Notes under the pieces: generated by a model
Databases searched by the model: none
Seen by the model: only the letters and a program-made list of their open reading frames with translations
What the model was told of the DNA's origin: nothing
Translations under genes and position numbers: made by a program
Assembly (NCBI GenBank): GCA_002477465.1
Contig: DLPV01000017.1
Span: 1,035 to 46,502, forward strand
DNA from: Gammaproteobacteria bacterium UBA7449
GTDB lineage: Bacteria > Pseudomonadota > Gammaproteobacteria > Pseudomonadales > Pseudohongiellaceae
DNA length: 45,468 bases
Direction of reading: 5' to 3'
In this document: positions 26,601 through 34,854 of the stretch, piece by piece
Layout of the letters: each line of letters starts with the position of its first letter
Numbering within the stretch: the stretch's first letter is position 1

Positions 26601-27291
26601 TAATCGGCTCGTGGAATTGCGCCCAGAGCGAGGCACACAACTGGTATCTGGTCTGGTGAATGGCTTCAGGACCATGAAGAGCAAGGCGGGCGATACCATC
26701 GCTTTCCTGACCCTGGATGACCGTAGCGCTCGGTTTGAATTATCCCTGTTTGCGAAGGAATACGAGAAGTACAGGGACCTGATTCAGAAAGACATCATTA
26801 TCATCGCCGAATGTACCGTCAGCGTGGATGACTATACCGGCGGCATGCGGGGCCGGGCCAAGCAGGTGATGACGCTGCCGGAGGCACGCAAACAATTTGC
26901 CAACCGGCTGGCCTTAAAGCTTCGGTCTGAGGAGCTCGCGCCTAGTTTCTGCGAGCATTTGGCTGCGATTCTGGCGCCTTACCGACGGCCGGAGCACATG
27001 CCGGCTGGTGATCAGCTGGTTGTGCCAGGGACTCACGGTCCAGCCACTCGGGCGCACCCAGGGAGTCAACCCGGGCCACCAATCGGGGTGCAGCCTGGAC
27101 CTCAAGACGCGCCGCAGGCGAGCGGCTGCAAAGTCGTAATTGACTATCAGCGAGAAGATTCCAGAGGGTGTATAATGCTCGGCCAGGACTGGTCAATCCT
27201 GCCTACAGATGAGCTGCTGCAGCGCTTGCGAAGGGAGTTTGGCAAAGACCGGGTGGAGTTAGGCTATAGCCAGTCGATCACGCTAAATTAG
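23662..27291 (+). CDS. dnaE: DNA polymerase III alpha subunit
   Basis: DnaE is the replicative polymerase catalytic subunit. The 1209-residue protein has an N-terminal PHP domain (H-L-R-L-H-T-E-F-S from about residue 12), the palm with P-D-F-D-V-D-F carrying catalytic D404 and D406, and the third Asp in F-E-D-I-I-A-L-V-A-L-F-R-P-G-P-L-Q-S-G. It also has a helix-hairpin-helix region, a likely internal clamp-binding motif in G-V-E-D-L-F-G, an OB domain (Q-L-V-S-G-L-V-N-G-F-R), and the C-terminal tau-binding region. E. coli DnaE is 1160 residues. The extra length includes a Pro/Gly/Gln-rich linker at about residues 1122-1154. The ATG at 23662 has no strong ribosome-binding site. Confidence 0.98.
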   Translation: MTANLASHAFTHLRLHTEFSINDGITTIGPLVKQLNTLEMPAVAITDISNLFGLIKFYTAAQRAGIKPVCGCDVLVEDETGNRTQLVLLVKSEKGYLNLTRLISEIYTRGDRIGDPVLQKWDLEGATEGLIALSGAQNSDIGAALLDHEMNKAASFLADWMKLFPDSFYLELQRVGKAEEETYIDGALRLAAAHDAPVVATNDVRFLASSDFEAHEVRVCINERRTLGDPRRPRNYTDQQYLKSSEEMAEVFVDIPEAYQNAVEIAKRCNLTLDLGTPSLPNYPVPDDRSLETFLEDLSREGLEDRLQQLFGEGAKDEARRKPYFERLDMELGIINQMGFPGYFLIVMEFIQWAKKNDIPVGPGRGSGAGSIVAYALGITDLDPLRYDLLFERFLNPERVSMPDFDVDFCMEGRDRVIQHVADLYGKDAVSQIITFGTMAAKAVVRDVARVQGKPYALADKLSKLIPFVPGMTLKQAFEDEPQLGEFVESDEDAQEIMEMAFKLEGITRNVGKHAGGVVIAPTKLTDFTPLYCEESGGGLVSQFDKNDVETAGLVKFDFLGLRTLTIIDWAVKMINANRDEESIVEINDLPLDDKTVYDLLQKGETTAVFQLESRGMKELIKKLRPSSFEDIIALVALFRPGPLQSGMVDDFIDRKHGRNQVKFPHPELEPVLANTYGVILYQEQVMQIAQVLANYSLGGADILRKAMGKKNPAVMAKQRELFMAGAEQRKIDKVLAGSIFDLMEKFAGYGFNKSHSAAYALVSYQTAWLKTHYPAYFMAAVLSADMQNTDKIVTLIDECNAMDLTIVPPDINMGQFNFTVNDAGEIVYGLGAIRGLGAGPVEVLLAARDQSPFVSLLDLCQRVDPQTVNKRTMEALIRAGALDNLVKGDPDHARANLSAMLPGSVQAAEQSSRNQASGVEDLFGEIAPAEPAAEEQSFGPRAQAWSEQERLQAERDTLGLYLSGHPIEEFLPELAKVTRNRLVELRPERGTQLVSGLVNGFRTMKSKAGDTIAFLTLDDRSARFELSLFAKEYEKYRDLIQKDIIIIAECTVSVDDYTGGMRGRAKQVMTLPEARKQFANRLALKLRSEELAPSFCEHLAAILAPYRRPEHMPAGDQLVVPGTHGPATRAHPGSQPGPPIGVQPGPQDAPQASGCKVVIDYQREDSRGCIMLGQDWSILPTDELLQRLRREFGKDRVELGYSQSITLN

Positions 27292-27411
27292 CCCAGGGAG
27301 TTGCTTTCCGCGACGCCGTCGATTCCATTCATAACAGTCTCTGATTTGTTTGCAGCGCACACTATTCAAGCACAGAAGATGAACCTAGGTTACAGTTGAA
27401 TCGGAACGATC

Positions 27412-28365
27412 ATGGATCCCAATTATCTAGATTTTGAGCAGCCTATTGCTGAGCTGGAAGCAAAGATTCGCGAACTGCGATTGGTTGGCACTGACAACGA
27501 ACTCAATATCAGCGAGGAAATTCAGAATCTTCAGGGCAAAAGCACCAAGCTCACCGAAAAGATCTACGCCAGCCTGAGCTCGTGGCAGATATCCCAGGTA
27601 GCCCGTCACCCGCTGCGCCCCTATACCCTCGATTTCCTCCAGCATATCTTTACGGATTTTGATGAATTGCATGGTGATCGGCTGTTTGCCGATGACCTTG
27701 CGATTATTGGTGGACTGGCGAGGATTGATGATCTTCCTGTGATGGTAATTGGCCACCAAAAAGGGCGCGGGACCAAGGAGAAGGTGCGACATAATTTTGG
27801 CATGCCCAGGCCCGAGGGCTACCGCAAGGCTCGTCGCCTGGTTAAGTTGGCTGAGCAACATCAGCTTCCTGTGTTAAGCTTTATCGATACACCTGGCGCC
27901 TATCCTGGCATGGATTCTGAGGAGCGAGGCATCAACGAGGCGATAGCAGAGAATATGGCAATGATGTCTCGCGTGCGAACGCCGCTAATTGCCACGGTGA
28001 CGGGTGAGGCAAACTCCGGTGGCGCCATCGCCATTGGTGTAGCCGACCAACTTAACATGTTGCAGTATTCCACTTATACGGTCATTACCCCTGAAGGTTG
28101 TGCCACTATCCTCTGGAAGTCTGCTGATCACGCAGCGGCGGCTGCTGAGGCGATGGGGGTAACCTCTGAGCGCCTGGTAGAACTCGGTATAGTTGATCAG
28201 ACCATCGCTGAGCCACTGGGTGGAGCGCACCGCGATGTGGCCGCCACTGCAGCCAACATCAAAGCCGCGTTGATCGAGCAGCTGGATAAATTGCAGGCCA
28301 TGGATCTGGACGAACTGGTTGCGCGACGCTACCAGCGTCTCATGAGCTACGGCATCAGCAGCTAA
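27412..28365 (+). CDS. accA: Acetyl-CoA carboxylase carboxyltransferase alpha subunit
   Basis: AccA with AccD transfers carboxyl from biotin to acetyl-CoA, making malonyl-CoA for fatty-acid synthesis. The 317-residue protein starts with the typical Y-L-D-F-E-Q-P-I-A-E-L-E-A-K-I helix. It contains D-E-L-H-G-D-R, G-R-G-T-K-E-K-V-R-H-N-F-G-M, F-I-D-T-P-G-A-Y-P-G and the crotonase-fold oxyanion region G-E-A-N-S-G-G-A-I-A-I. It follows dnaE after 120 bases with no obvious terminator and precedes tilS by 40 bases. Confidence 0.97.
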   Translation: MDPNYLDFEQPIAELEAKIRELRLVGTDNELNISEEIQNLQGKSTKLTEKIYASLSSWQISQVARHPLRPYTLDFLQHIFTDFDELHGDRLFADDLAIIGGLARIDDLPVMVIGHQKGRGTKEKVRHNFGMPRPEGYRKARRLVKLAEQHQLPVLSFIDTPGAYPGMDSEERGINEAIAENMAMMSRVRTPLIATVTGEANSGGAIAIGVADQLNMLQYSTYTVITPEGCATILWKSADHAAAAAEAMGVTSERLVELGIVDQTIAEPLGGAHRDVAATAANIKAALIEQLDKLQAMDLDELVARRYQRLMSYGISS

Positions 28366-28405
28366 CCCCCATGAGGTGCCAGCCTGATATTCCCGGCAGG
28401 CCGCA

Positions 28406-29743
28406 ATGAGCTACTCAGCAGATAAACTGTTACCCGCATTGCAGCAAGCACCTGCTGCCAAGCGCTATGTCGTGGCCCTGAGTGGTGGGCTCGATTCGGT
28501 CGTACTGCTGCACAGTCTGTGTGCCCTCCGTGCGGAAGGGCAGCTCACTTCTGAAATCAGTGCCTTGCACATTAATCACAATCTTTCCCCTATCGCGCAG
28601 CAGTGGCAAGCTTTCTGCCAGCAGATTTGTGCGGACTGGCAGGTTTCACTGCATACTGAGGCTATCGAGGTGAGCGCCTCTGGGTCCATAGAAACGGCGG
28701 CACGAAACAGTCGCTATCAGGCCTTTCGCGAGCTGCTGCAAGCTGATGAGCTGTTGCTAATGGCGCATCATCTGGATGACCAAATAGAGACTGTGTTGTT
28801 TCGATTGACCAGGGGAGCAGGCGCACAAGGGCTCGCTGGAATCCCAGCGCAGCGTCAGCTTGGGTCAGGACGTTTGCTTCGCCCGCTGTTGCAATACGGT
28901 CGCGCCGAATTGGCTGCATACGCCGCCATGCATCAGCTTGCCTGGCAAGAAGATGAGTCCAACTCTGACCAGCAGCATGATCGCAACTATCTTCGGCATC
29001 AGGTTCTGCCTCAAATCGAAAAACGCTGGCCTGATTACCGTCAGAGTTGGCGTAAAAGTCTGGCCTTACTGTCAGAAAATGACGATCTGCAAAAGCAGTT
29101 AGGCGCCATTGACCTGCGGGACGCGACCACGGAAATGGGTGGAATCAGCGTGGCAGTGATGCAGAGTCTCGGTAGTGCAAGGCAGAGAAATCTGCTGCGC
29201 TGTTGGCTACAGCAACTCGGGGTAAGAGATCCAGGCTGGAACACGCTGCATCAATTTGTCAGCGAGTTCATTCCGGGTGTCAGTCGTGGGTCAAAGTTTG
29301 CGCTGGAGAGCTGTGATGTCTACCAGCATCAAGCTCAGCTGTTTGCCGTGCAGCCGCTGCCTGAACCTGGTCTGGAAGCGCAGACGCTGAGACTTGATGA
29401 TGGAGCCATTGACTTTAGCCTGAACGGCAACGGCAGACTTAGGATTGAAGCGAGCCAAGTTGAGGGGATCTGCCCATTGCCACATGCGCTGCAAGTAAAG
29501 TATCGCGAAGGTGGTGAATCGCTGAAGTTGAAAGGCCGCCCGCAAAAAAAGCTTAAACAGTTGCTGCAGGAATCAGGCATGCCGCCATGGCAGCGTCAGC
29601 GCGTTCCGCTGCTCTTTGCTGACGCCGAACTGGTGTGTGTGCCGGGTGTGGGCATTGCAGAGTCTTACCTGGCTCAGTCAGGGCAGAATGGTGCACAGGT
29701 AGTCTGGGCAGCGCCAACACAGCTCCTTGCTCCAAAATCCTGA
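28406..29743 (+). CDS. tilS: tRNA(Ile)-lysidine synthetase TilS
   Basis: TilS attaches lysine to C34 of the tRNA-Ile with anticodon CAU so that it reads AUA. The 445-residue protein has the PP-loop ATPase motif S-G-G-L-D-S at residues 26-31, H-I-N-H-N-L-S, A-H-H-L-D-D-Q-I-E-T, R-G-A-G-A-Q-G-L-A-G-I, and the D-x-S-N-x-D-x-x-x-x-R-N-x-x-R motif. The C-terminal domains (Y-R-E-G-G-E-S-L-K near residue 370 onward) match the longer E. coli-type enzyme. Confidence 0.95.
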   Translation: MSYSADKLLPALQQAPAAKRYVVALSGGLDSVVLLHSLCALRAEGQLTSEISALHINHNLSPIAQQWQAFCQQICADWQVSLHTEAIEVSASGSIETAARNSRYQAFRELLQADELLLMAHHLDDQIETVLFRLTRGAGAQGLAGIPAQRQLGSGRLLRPLLQYGRAELAAYAAMHQLAWQEDESNSDQQHDRNYLRHQVLPQIEKRWPDYRQSWRKSLALLSENDDLQKQLGAIDLRDATTEMGGISVAVMQSLGSARQRNLLRCWLQQLGVRDPGWNTLHQFVSEFIPGVSRGSKFALESCDVYQHQAQLFAVQPLPEPGLEAQTLRLDDGAIDFSLNGNGRLRIEASQVEGICPLPHALQVKYREGGESLKLKGRPQKKLKQLLQESGMPPWQRQRVPLLFADAELVCVPGVGIAESYLAQSGQNGAQVVWAAPTQLLAPKS

Positions 29744-29801
29744 GGTAGCAAAATAGCGTTGTCGCAATAGTCATTGAATTGCAGTTAGCGCGCAATCTTC
29801 A

Positions 29802-29830
29802 TTGAGCTTGGGCAAGCGTTCTGGTAGGCT
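29802..29830 (+). promoter_or_regulatory. Candidate pyrG promoter
   Basis: TTGAGC at 29802-29807 (4 of 6) and TAGGCT at 29825-29830 (3 of 6), separated by 17 bases, lie in the 143-base tilS-pyrG gap. The gap itself suggests a new transcription unit starts here. The -10 is poor, so this is a weak call. Confidence 0.3.
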
Positions 29831-29886
29831 GTAGATCCATCTGCGGTAGCCACTTCAGCGGCTCGGGTTAACAAGATGGGGTCCTC

Positions 29887-31584
29887 ATGACGCGTTATAT
29901 CTTCATCACCGGTGGAGTGGTTTCTTCACTGGGCAAAGGCATCACTTCTGCGTCTCTCTCTGCGATTCTCGAAGCCCGTGGCCTCAAGGTTACTCTCCTT
30001 AAACTCGACCCATACATCAATGTCGATCCAGGCACCATGAGCCCGTTTCAGCACGGTGAGGTGTTTGTCACCAATGATGGCGCTGAGACTGATTTGGATC
30101 TTGGGCACTATGAGCGGTTTAGTCGCGCGGTGATGTCGCAGAAAAACAACTTCACGGCTGGCCGGGTTTATGAATCAGTGCTCAAGCGCGAGCGGCGCGG
30201 GGACTACCTGGGTGCCACTATTCAGGTCATCCCCCACATCACCGATGAGATCAAGCGACGAGTTGTGGAAGGCGCGGGTGAGGCCGACGTGGCGCTGGTT
30301 GAAATCGGGGGTACGGTCGGGGACATTGAGTCGCAGCCGTTCCTTGAGGCCGTGCGCCAGCTGCGGGTGGAACTTGGTTCCGCCCGCGCGCTGTTTCTCC
30401 ACCTGACCCTGGTGCCCTACATTAGCACCGCGGGTGAGACCAAGACTAAACCGACTCAGCACTCGGTGAAAGAATTGCGCTCAATTGGTATTCAGCCTGA
30501 CGTCCTGGTCTGTCGCTCAGAGCAGGAAATTGATGAGTCGTCTCGCCACAAGATTGCGTTGTTTACCAATGTCGACATACCCGCCGTAATAAGCTTGCCA
30601 GACACCGATTCGATTTATCGTATACCATCGATTCTGGGTGCAGCAGGGCTGGATGAAATCATCGTCAATAAACTGCATCTGGATTGCCCTAAAGCAGATT
30701 ACTCGGAATGGGATCGGGTAGTGGACTCACAGCTCAACCCGGAGCGGGAAGTGAAGCTTGCGATGGTCGGAAAATACATGGAGTTGCTTGATGCCTACAA
30801 ATCCCTGAATGAAGCCATCATCCATGCCGGCATTCAAACCCGGACCAAAGTGAATTTCAGCTACATCGACTCATCTGACCTGATGGAGCAAGGCGTCGAG
30901 TTGCTGCATGGCCATGACGCCATATTGATCCCGGGTGGTTTTGGCGAGCGCGGATTCGAGGGCAAAATCCATGCGACTAAATTTGCGCGCGAGAATAATA
31001 TTCCGTTTCTCGGCATCTGCCTTGGATTGCAGGCGGCCGTGGTTGATTACGCAAGACACGTGGCTAATTTGAAGGATGCCAACAGCACCGAATTTGAAAA
31101 AGACTGTGAGAATCCGGTGATTGCCCTTATCAGCGAATGGACAACGGCGGCAGGCACGACCGAGGTTCGTGATGAGAATTCTGATCTGGGCGGCACTATG
31201 CGTCTCGGAGGCCAGAAATGTGTGCTTGATCCAGACTCCGCCACCTTCCAGTGCTATCAGCAGGAAGAAATCATCGAGCGACATCGACATCGCTACGAAT
31301 TTAACAACGATTACCTTGATATCCTCAGCGCCGCCGGATTGAAGTTGGTGGGCAAATCCGCTGACGGGATGCTGGTAGAAGTTATCGAGATTCCTGATCA
31401 CCCCTGGTTTATCGGCTGTCAATTTCACCCAGAGTTCACGTCAACGCCACGGGAAGGACATCCGCTGTTTACCGGTTTCATCAAAGCTGCGATCGCCCGC
31501 CATGAGCAGCATACCAATGCATCCACCGCAGCGGATTCATCAGATAACCTGGCAACGGCTGCTGCTAACGCAGCCCGCGCTTGA
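29887..31584 (+). CDS. pyrG: CTP synthase PyrG
   Basis: PyrG makes CTP from UTP using ATP and glutamine. The N-terminal synthetase domain starts F-I-T-G-G-V-V-S-S-L-G-K-G. The C-terminal class I glutamine amidotransferase domain has the nucleophile Cys378 in F-L-G-I-C-L-G-L-Q (C379 in E. coli) and the His/Glu pair in Q-F-H-P-E-F. At 565 residues it is about 20 longer than E. coli PyrG. The excess is a C-terminal Ala/Ser/Asn-rich tail after the final A-A-I-A-R-H-E-Q-H. Its substrate chain begins with pyrH earlier in the window. Confidence 0.97.
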   Translation: MTRYIFITGGVVSSLGKGITSASLSAILEARGLKVTLLKLDPYINVDPGTMSPFQHGEVFVTNDGAETDLDLGHYERFSRAVMSQKNNFTAGRVYESVLKRERRGDYLGATIQVIPHITDEIKRRVVEGAGEADVALVEIGGTVGDIESQPFLEAVRQLRVELGSARALFLHLTLVPYISTAGETKTKPTQHSVKELRSIGIQPDVLVCRSEQEIDESSRHKIALFTNVDIPAVISLPDTDSIYRIPSILGAAGLDEIIVNKLHLDCPKADYSEWDRVVDSQLNPEREVKLAMVGKYMELLDAYKSLNEAIIHAGIQTRTKVNFSYIDSSDLMEQGVELLHGHDAILIPGGFGERGFEGKIHATKFARENNIPFLGICLGLQAAVVDYARHVANLKDANSTEFEKDCENPVIALISEWTTAAGTTEVRDENSDLGGTMRLGGQKCVLDPDSATFQCYQQEEIIERHRHRYEFNNDYLDILSAAGLKLVGKSADGMLVEVIEIPDHPWFIGCQFHPEFTSTPREGHPLFTGFIKAAIARHEQHTNASTAADSSDNLATAAANAARA

Positions 31585-31615
31585 TTGCGATGTTGGCTAC
31601 GATTAACTTCACCGC

Positions 31616-32461
31616 ATGAGCAACAAGTCCATCTCAATTGCTGGGATCACCCTGGCTAACGATCAACCCTTCGTTTTGTTTGGCGGTTTGAACGTGCTTG
31701 AGTCCCGTGAATTGACCCTAGAAGTGGCGGATCACTTCAAATCGGTGGCTGCGGCGCTCGATATCCCGCTGGTTTTCAAAGCCTCATTTGATAAGGCAAA
31801 TCGCTCGTCTCTGGATTCATTCAGAGGGCCTGGCCTGGAGCAGGGGCTGGAGTGGCTGGCAGAGGTCAAATCGAGTCTGGCACTGCCTATCATTACCGAT
31901 GTCCACGAACCGCAGCAGGCGGCGCCAGCCGCCGCTGTAGCTGACGTTATCCAACTGCCAGCCTTTCTGTCGCGGCAGACTGACCTGGTGAGCGCCATGG
32001 CGGCCACAGATGCGGCGATAAATATCAAGAAGGCCCAGTTTCTGGCGCCCGATGAAATGAAGCATATTCTGCATAAATTTGAACAAGCCGGTAATACTCG
32101 CCTCATGCTGTGTGAACGCGGCAGCAGCTTTGGCTACAACAACCTTGTGGTAGACATGCTGGGTTTGCCAATCCTTAAGCGGTTTGGCTATCCCGTGCTG
32201 TTTGACGTCACCCATGCCTTGCAGCAGCCAGGGGCCTTGGGACATGGTGCAGGGGGGCGGCGTGAGCAGGTTACTGGCCTGGCTAAAGCGGGTATGTCCC
32301 AGGGGCTTGCTGGCCTGTTTCTGGAGGCACATCCGGACCCCGATAAGGCAAGGTGTGATGGTCCTTGCGCGCTGCGTCTGGAAACGCTGGAACCCTTTCT
32401 CAGCCAGTTAAAAGCGCTGGATGAGTTGGTAAAATCCCAGCCGGCACTGCACATCTCGTAG
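31616..32461 (+). CDS. kdsA: 3-deoxy-D-manno-octulosonate 8-phosphate synthase
   Basis: KdsA condenses phosphoenolpyruvate with arabinose 5-phosphate to make Kdo 8-phosphate for the LPS inner core. The 281-residue TIM-barrel protein has F-G-G-L-N-V-L-E-S, F-K-A-S-F-D-K-A-N-R-S-S, I-T-D-V-H-E-P, Q-L-P-A-F-L-S-R-Q-T-D-L, L-C-E-R-G-S-S-F-G-Y-N-N-L-V-V-D and D-V-T-H-A-L-Q-Q-P-G, all diagnostic. Its PEP substrate is made by the next gene, eno, and its product supports the lipid A enzymes upstream. Confidence 0.97.
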   Translation: MSNKSISIAGITLANDQPFVLFGGLNVLESRELTLEVADHFKSVAAALDIPLVFKASFDKANRSSLDSFRGPGLEQGLEWLAEVKSSLALPIITDVHEPQQAAPAAAVADVIQLPAFLSRQTDLVSAMAATDAAINIKKAQFLAPDEMKHILHKFEQAGNTRLMLCERGSSFGYNNLVVDMLGLPILKRFGYPVLFDVTHALQQPGALGHGAGGRREQVTGLAKAGMSQGLAGLFLEAHPDPDKARCDGPCALRLETLEPFLSQLKALDELVKSQPALHIS

Positions 32462-32498
32462 TAAGTTTTCCTTTAATTAAGTAAATTAAGGTATTGAA

Positions 32499-33794
32499 AT
32501 GTCAGAAATTATTGGCGTAAAAGCCAGAGAGATACTGGACTCACGCGGCAACCCAACCGTGGAGGCTGATGTGATACTGGCCAGTGGAGCTGAAGGCAGT
32601 GCCTGTGCCCCCTCCGGCGCTTCGACCGGTTCCCGGGAAGCCCTTGAGCTGAGGGATAAAGAACCCCAGCGCTACGGTGGTAAAGGGGTGCAACTGGCGG
32701 TCGCCAATATCAATACCACTATCCAGGCGGCGCTAAAAGGGCGCGAAGCCAGCGATCAGACCGGTCTCGATACCCATATGCTGGAATTGGACGGCACCGA
32801 GAACAAGTCGAAGCTGGGGGCCAATGCCATATTGGCGGTATCACTGGCGGCGGCGAAGGCAGCGGCCAATGAGGCGGGAGTGCCACTCTATGCGCATCTG
32901 GGGCAGCTCAATGGCTCCTCCTCGTTCTCATTGCCAGTACCCATGATGAATATCGTGAATGGCGGCGAACACGCTGACAATAATGTCGATATTCAGGAAT
33001 TCATGATTCAGCCCACCGGAGCACCCACATTCAAGGAAGCACTGCGCTTTGGTGCCGAAATATTCCACGCCCTGAAGTCTGTACTTGGCAAGCAGGGCTT
33101 GAGCACTGCAGTGGGAGATGAGGGTGGCTTTGCGCCTGATCTGCCCTCCAACGCAGCTGCCCTGGACGCAATCATGCAGGCGGTCGAAATAGCCGGGTTT
33201 ACTGTCGGGAAGGACATTCAGCTGGCTCTGGACTGTGCCGCATCCGAATTCTATGTAGACGGTCAGTACGTCTTGAAGGGAGAGGGCAAGCGTTATAGTT
33301 CCGAGGAGTTTGTTGATTATTTACAACAACTTGCTGCCAATTACCCGATTCTTTCCATTGAGGACGGCATGGACGAGTCGGATTGGGAAGGCTGGGCTAA
33401 ATTATCTGAGCGGATAGGCGATACAGTTCAGTTAGTGGGAGATGATTTGTTTGTCACCAATACCAAGATATTGCAGCGCGGCATTGATGAAAACATCGCG
33501 AATTCGATCCTGATCAAATTCAATCAGATCGGTTCGCTGACGGAAACGCTGCAGGCCATCAATATGGCGACTGCGGCGGGCTACACGGCGGTTATCTCCC
33601 ATCGTTCGGGGGAAACTGCGGACACCACTATTGCCGACCTGGCGGTTGCCACCGGCGCAGGGCAGATCAAGACTGGATCGCTATGTCGGTCCGATCGGGT
33701 CGCCAAGTACAATCGCTTGCTTCGCATTGAAGAAATGCTCGGGGCCGCAGCCGTATATAATGGCATGGGAGAATTTGCCCGCTTTAAGGCTTAA
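32499..33794 (+). CDS. eno: Enolase
   Basis: Enolase interconverts 2-phosphoglycerate and phosphoenolpyruvate and is also a structural part of the RNA degradosome in Gammaproteobacteria. The 431-residue protein shows S-R-G-N-P-T-V-E near the N-terminus, P-S-G-A-S-T-G-S-R-E, V-P-M-M-N-I-V-N-G-G-E-H-A-D-N-N, G-D-E-G-G-F-A-P, S-I-E-D-G-M-D-E-S-D-W and the active-site S-H-R-S-G-E-T-A-D-T-T-I-A-D-L-A-V. The short upstream gap from kdsA is A/T-rich. ftsB begins 11 bases after the stop. Confidence 0.98.
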   Translation: MSEIIGVKAREILDSRGNPTVEADVILASGAEGSACAPSGASTGSREALELRDKEPQRYGGKGVQLAVANINTTIQAALKGREASDQTGLDTHMLELDGTENKSKLGANAILAVSLAAAKAAANEAGVPLYAHLGQLNGSSSFSLPVPMMNIVNGGEHADNNVDIQEFMIQPTGAPTFKEALRFGAEIFHALKSVLGKQGLSTAVGDEGGFAPDLPSNAAALDAIMQAVEIAGFTVGKDIQLALDCAASEFYVDGQYVLKGEGKRYSSEEFVDYLQQLAANYPILSIEDGMDESDWEGWAKLSERIGDTVQLVGDDLFVTNTKILQRGIDENIANSILIKFNQIGSLTETLQAINMATAAGYTAVISHRSGETADTTIADLAVATGAGQIKTGSLCRSDRVAKYNRLLRIEEMLGAAAVYNGMGEFARFKA

Positions 33795-33805
33795 CAGATA
33801 ACACG

Positions 33806-34075
33806 ATGAAGATTTTACTGACCAGTCTCGCGATCATTCTTCTGAGCTTGCAGTTCCAGCTGTGGCTTGGTGAGGGCAGCGTGCGGTCATTGAGTCTGTT
33901 GAAATCAGAACTTGCTGACCAGCAGGCAGTCAATGCCGACCTGCAGGCCCGAAATCGGCTTCTGGAGATAGAAGTCGTCGATTTGAAGAATGGCCTCGAA
34001 GCGGTAGAAGAGCGCGCACGCTCGGAACTCGGGATGATAGGAGACGATGAAGTCTTCTACCTCATTATCGAGTAA
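33806..34075 (+). CDS. ftsB: Cell division protein FtsB
   Basis: FtsB is a small bitopic membrane protein that forms the FtsQLB complex and signals activation of septal peptidoglycan synthesis. The 89-residue protein has an N-terminal membrane helix (residues 1-21), a coiled coil with L-x-x-E/D-V heptads (about 28-65), and the conserved E-E-R-A-R-S-E-L-G-M-I segment, followed by an acidic end with F-Y-L-I. It lies between eno and ispD, its standard place. Confidence 0.94.
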   Translation: MKILLTSLAIILLSLQFQLWLGEGSVRSLSLLKSELADQQAVNADLQARNRLLEIEVVDLKNGLEAVEERARSELGMIGDDEVFYLIIE

Positions 34076-34134
34076 CGGGCGTTGCCAGAGCCGCAGCATT
34101 TGCGGGCCAATCATTCAAAATAAAAGTTTACTCT

Positions 34135-34854
34135 ATGTCGATTTGGGCTATTGTGCCAGCCGCTGGCGTCGGTCACCGCATGGGATCGGCTATCCCCAAA
34201 CAGTATTTACCTCTGTGCGGTAAACCTGTTATCGCACACACGCTGGAGCGCATCGCGCAGATTGAAGATCTGTCTGGCTTGCTTTTGGTGCTGCACCCGG
34301 ACGATCAGCAATTTGCAGAATTTTTTTATGCAGAGGCAGGCGCAGTCGAGACGCTTGAGATAGTGCGTGGCGGCGATGAACGCTGCCATTCAGTCCTGAA
34401 TGCTGTGTTGTCCCTCAAGACTCGTGCCCAGCCTGACGATTGGGTGCTGGTGCATGATGCCGCCAGGCCCTGTGTCAGGGCGATAGATATTTATGCCCTG
34501 GTTCAGGCTCTGGGGTCTCATCCTGTTGGCGGTCTGCTCGCGAGACCGGTCTCCGATACGCTCAAGCAAGTGAATAGTAACCACGAAGTGCTGAAGACCG
34601 TTGATAGAAGTACGCATTGGCAGGCGCTGACGCCCCAGATGTTTCGCTTCGATATCCTGCTGCGCGCACTGTCAGCGGCAGTTGCGAGTGGCGATAAGAT
34701 TACAGACGATGCAGCTGCGGTGGAGGCGCTGGGACTAAAACCCCTCGTCGTGCCAGGTAGCACAGATAATATTAAAATTACCCATGAATCGGATCTCGGT
34801 CTTGCCGAGCGCATCATTGAGCAGCAGGCATCCACTGCGGGAGTCAGCCCATGA
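34135..34854 (+). CDS. ispD: 2-C-methyl-D-erythritol 4-phosphate cytidylyltransferase
   Basis: IspD couples CTP to MEP, giving CDP-methylerythritol, the step after Dxr in the MEP pathway. The 239-residue protein has the nucleotide-binding motif P-A-A-G-V-G-H-R-M-G-S-A-I-P-K-Q-Y with R15 and K22, then V-H-D-A-A-R-P-C-V, and T-D-D-A-A-A-V-E. The ATG at 34135 follows a 59-base gap after ftsB. The stop overlaps the ispF start by 4 bases (ATGA). Confidence 0.96.
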   Translation: MSIWAIVPAAGVGHRMGSAIPKQYLPLCGKPVIAHTLERIAQIEDLSGLLLVLHPDDQQFAEFFYAEAGAVETLEIVRGGDERCHSVLNAVLSLKTRAQPDDWVLVHDAARPCVRAIDIYALVQALGSHPVGGLLARPVSDTLKQVNSNHEVLKTVDRSTHWQALTPQMFRFDILLRALSAAVASGDKITDDAAAVEALGLKPLVVPGSTDNIKITHESDLGLAERIIEQQASTAGVSP

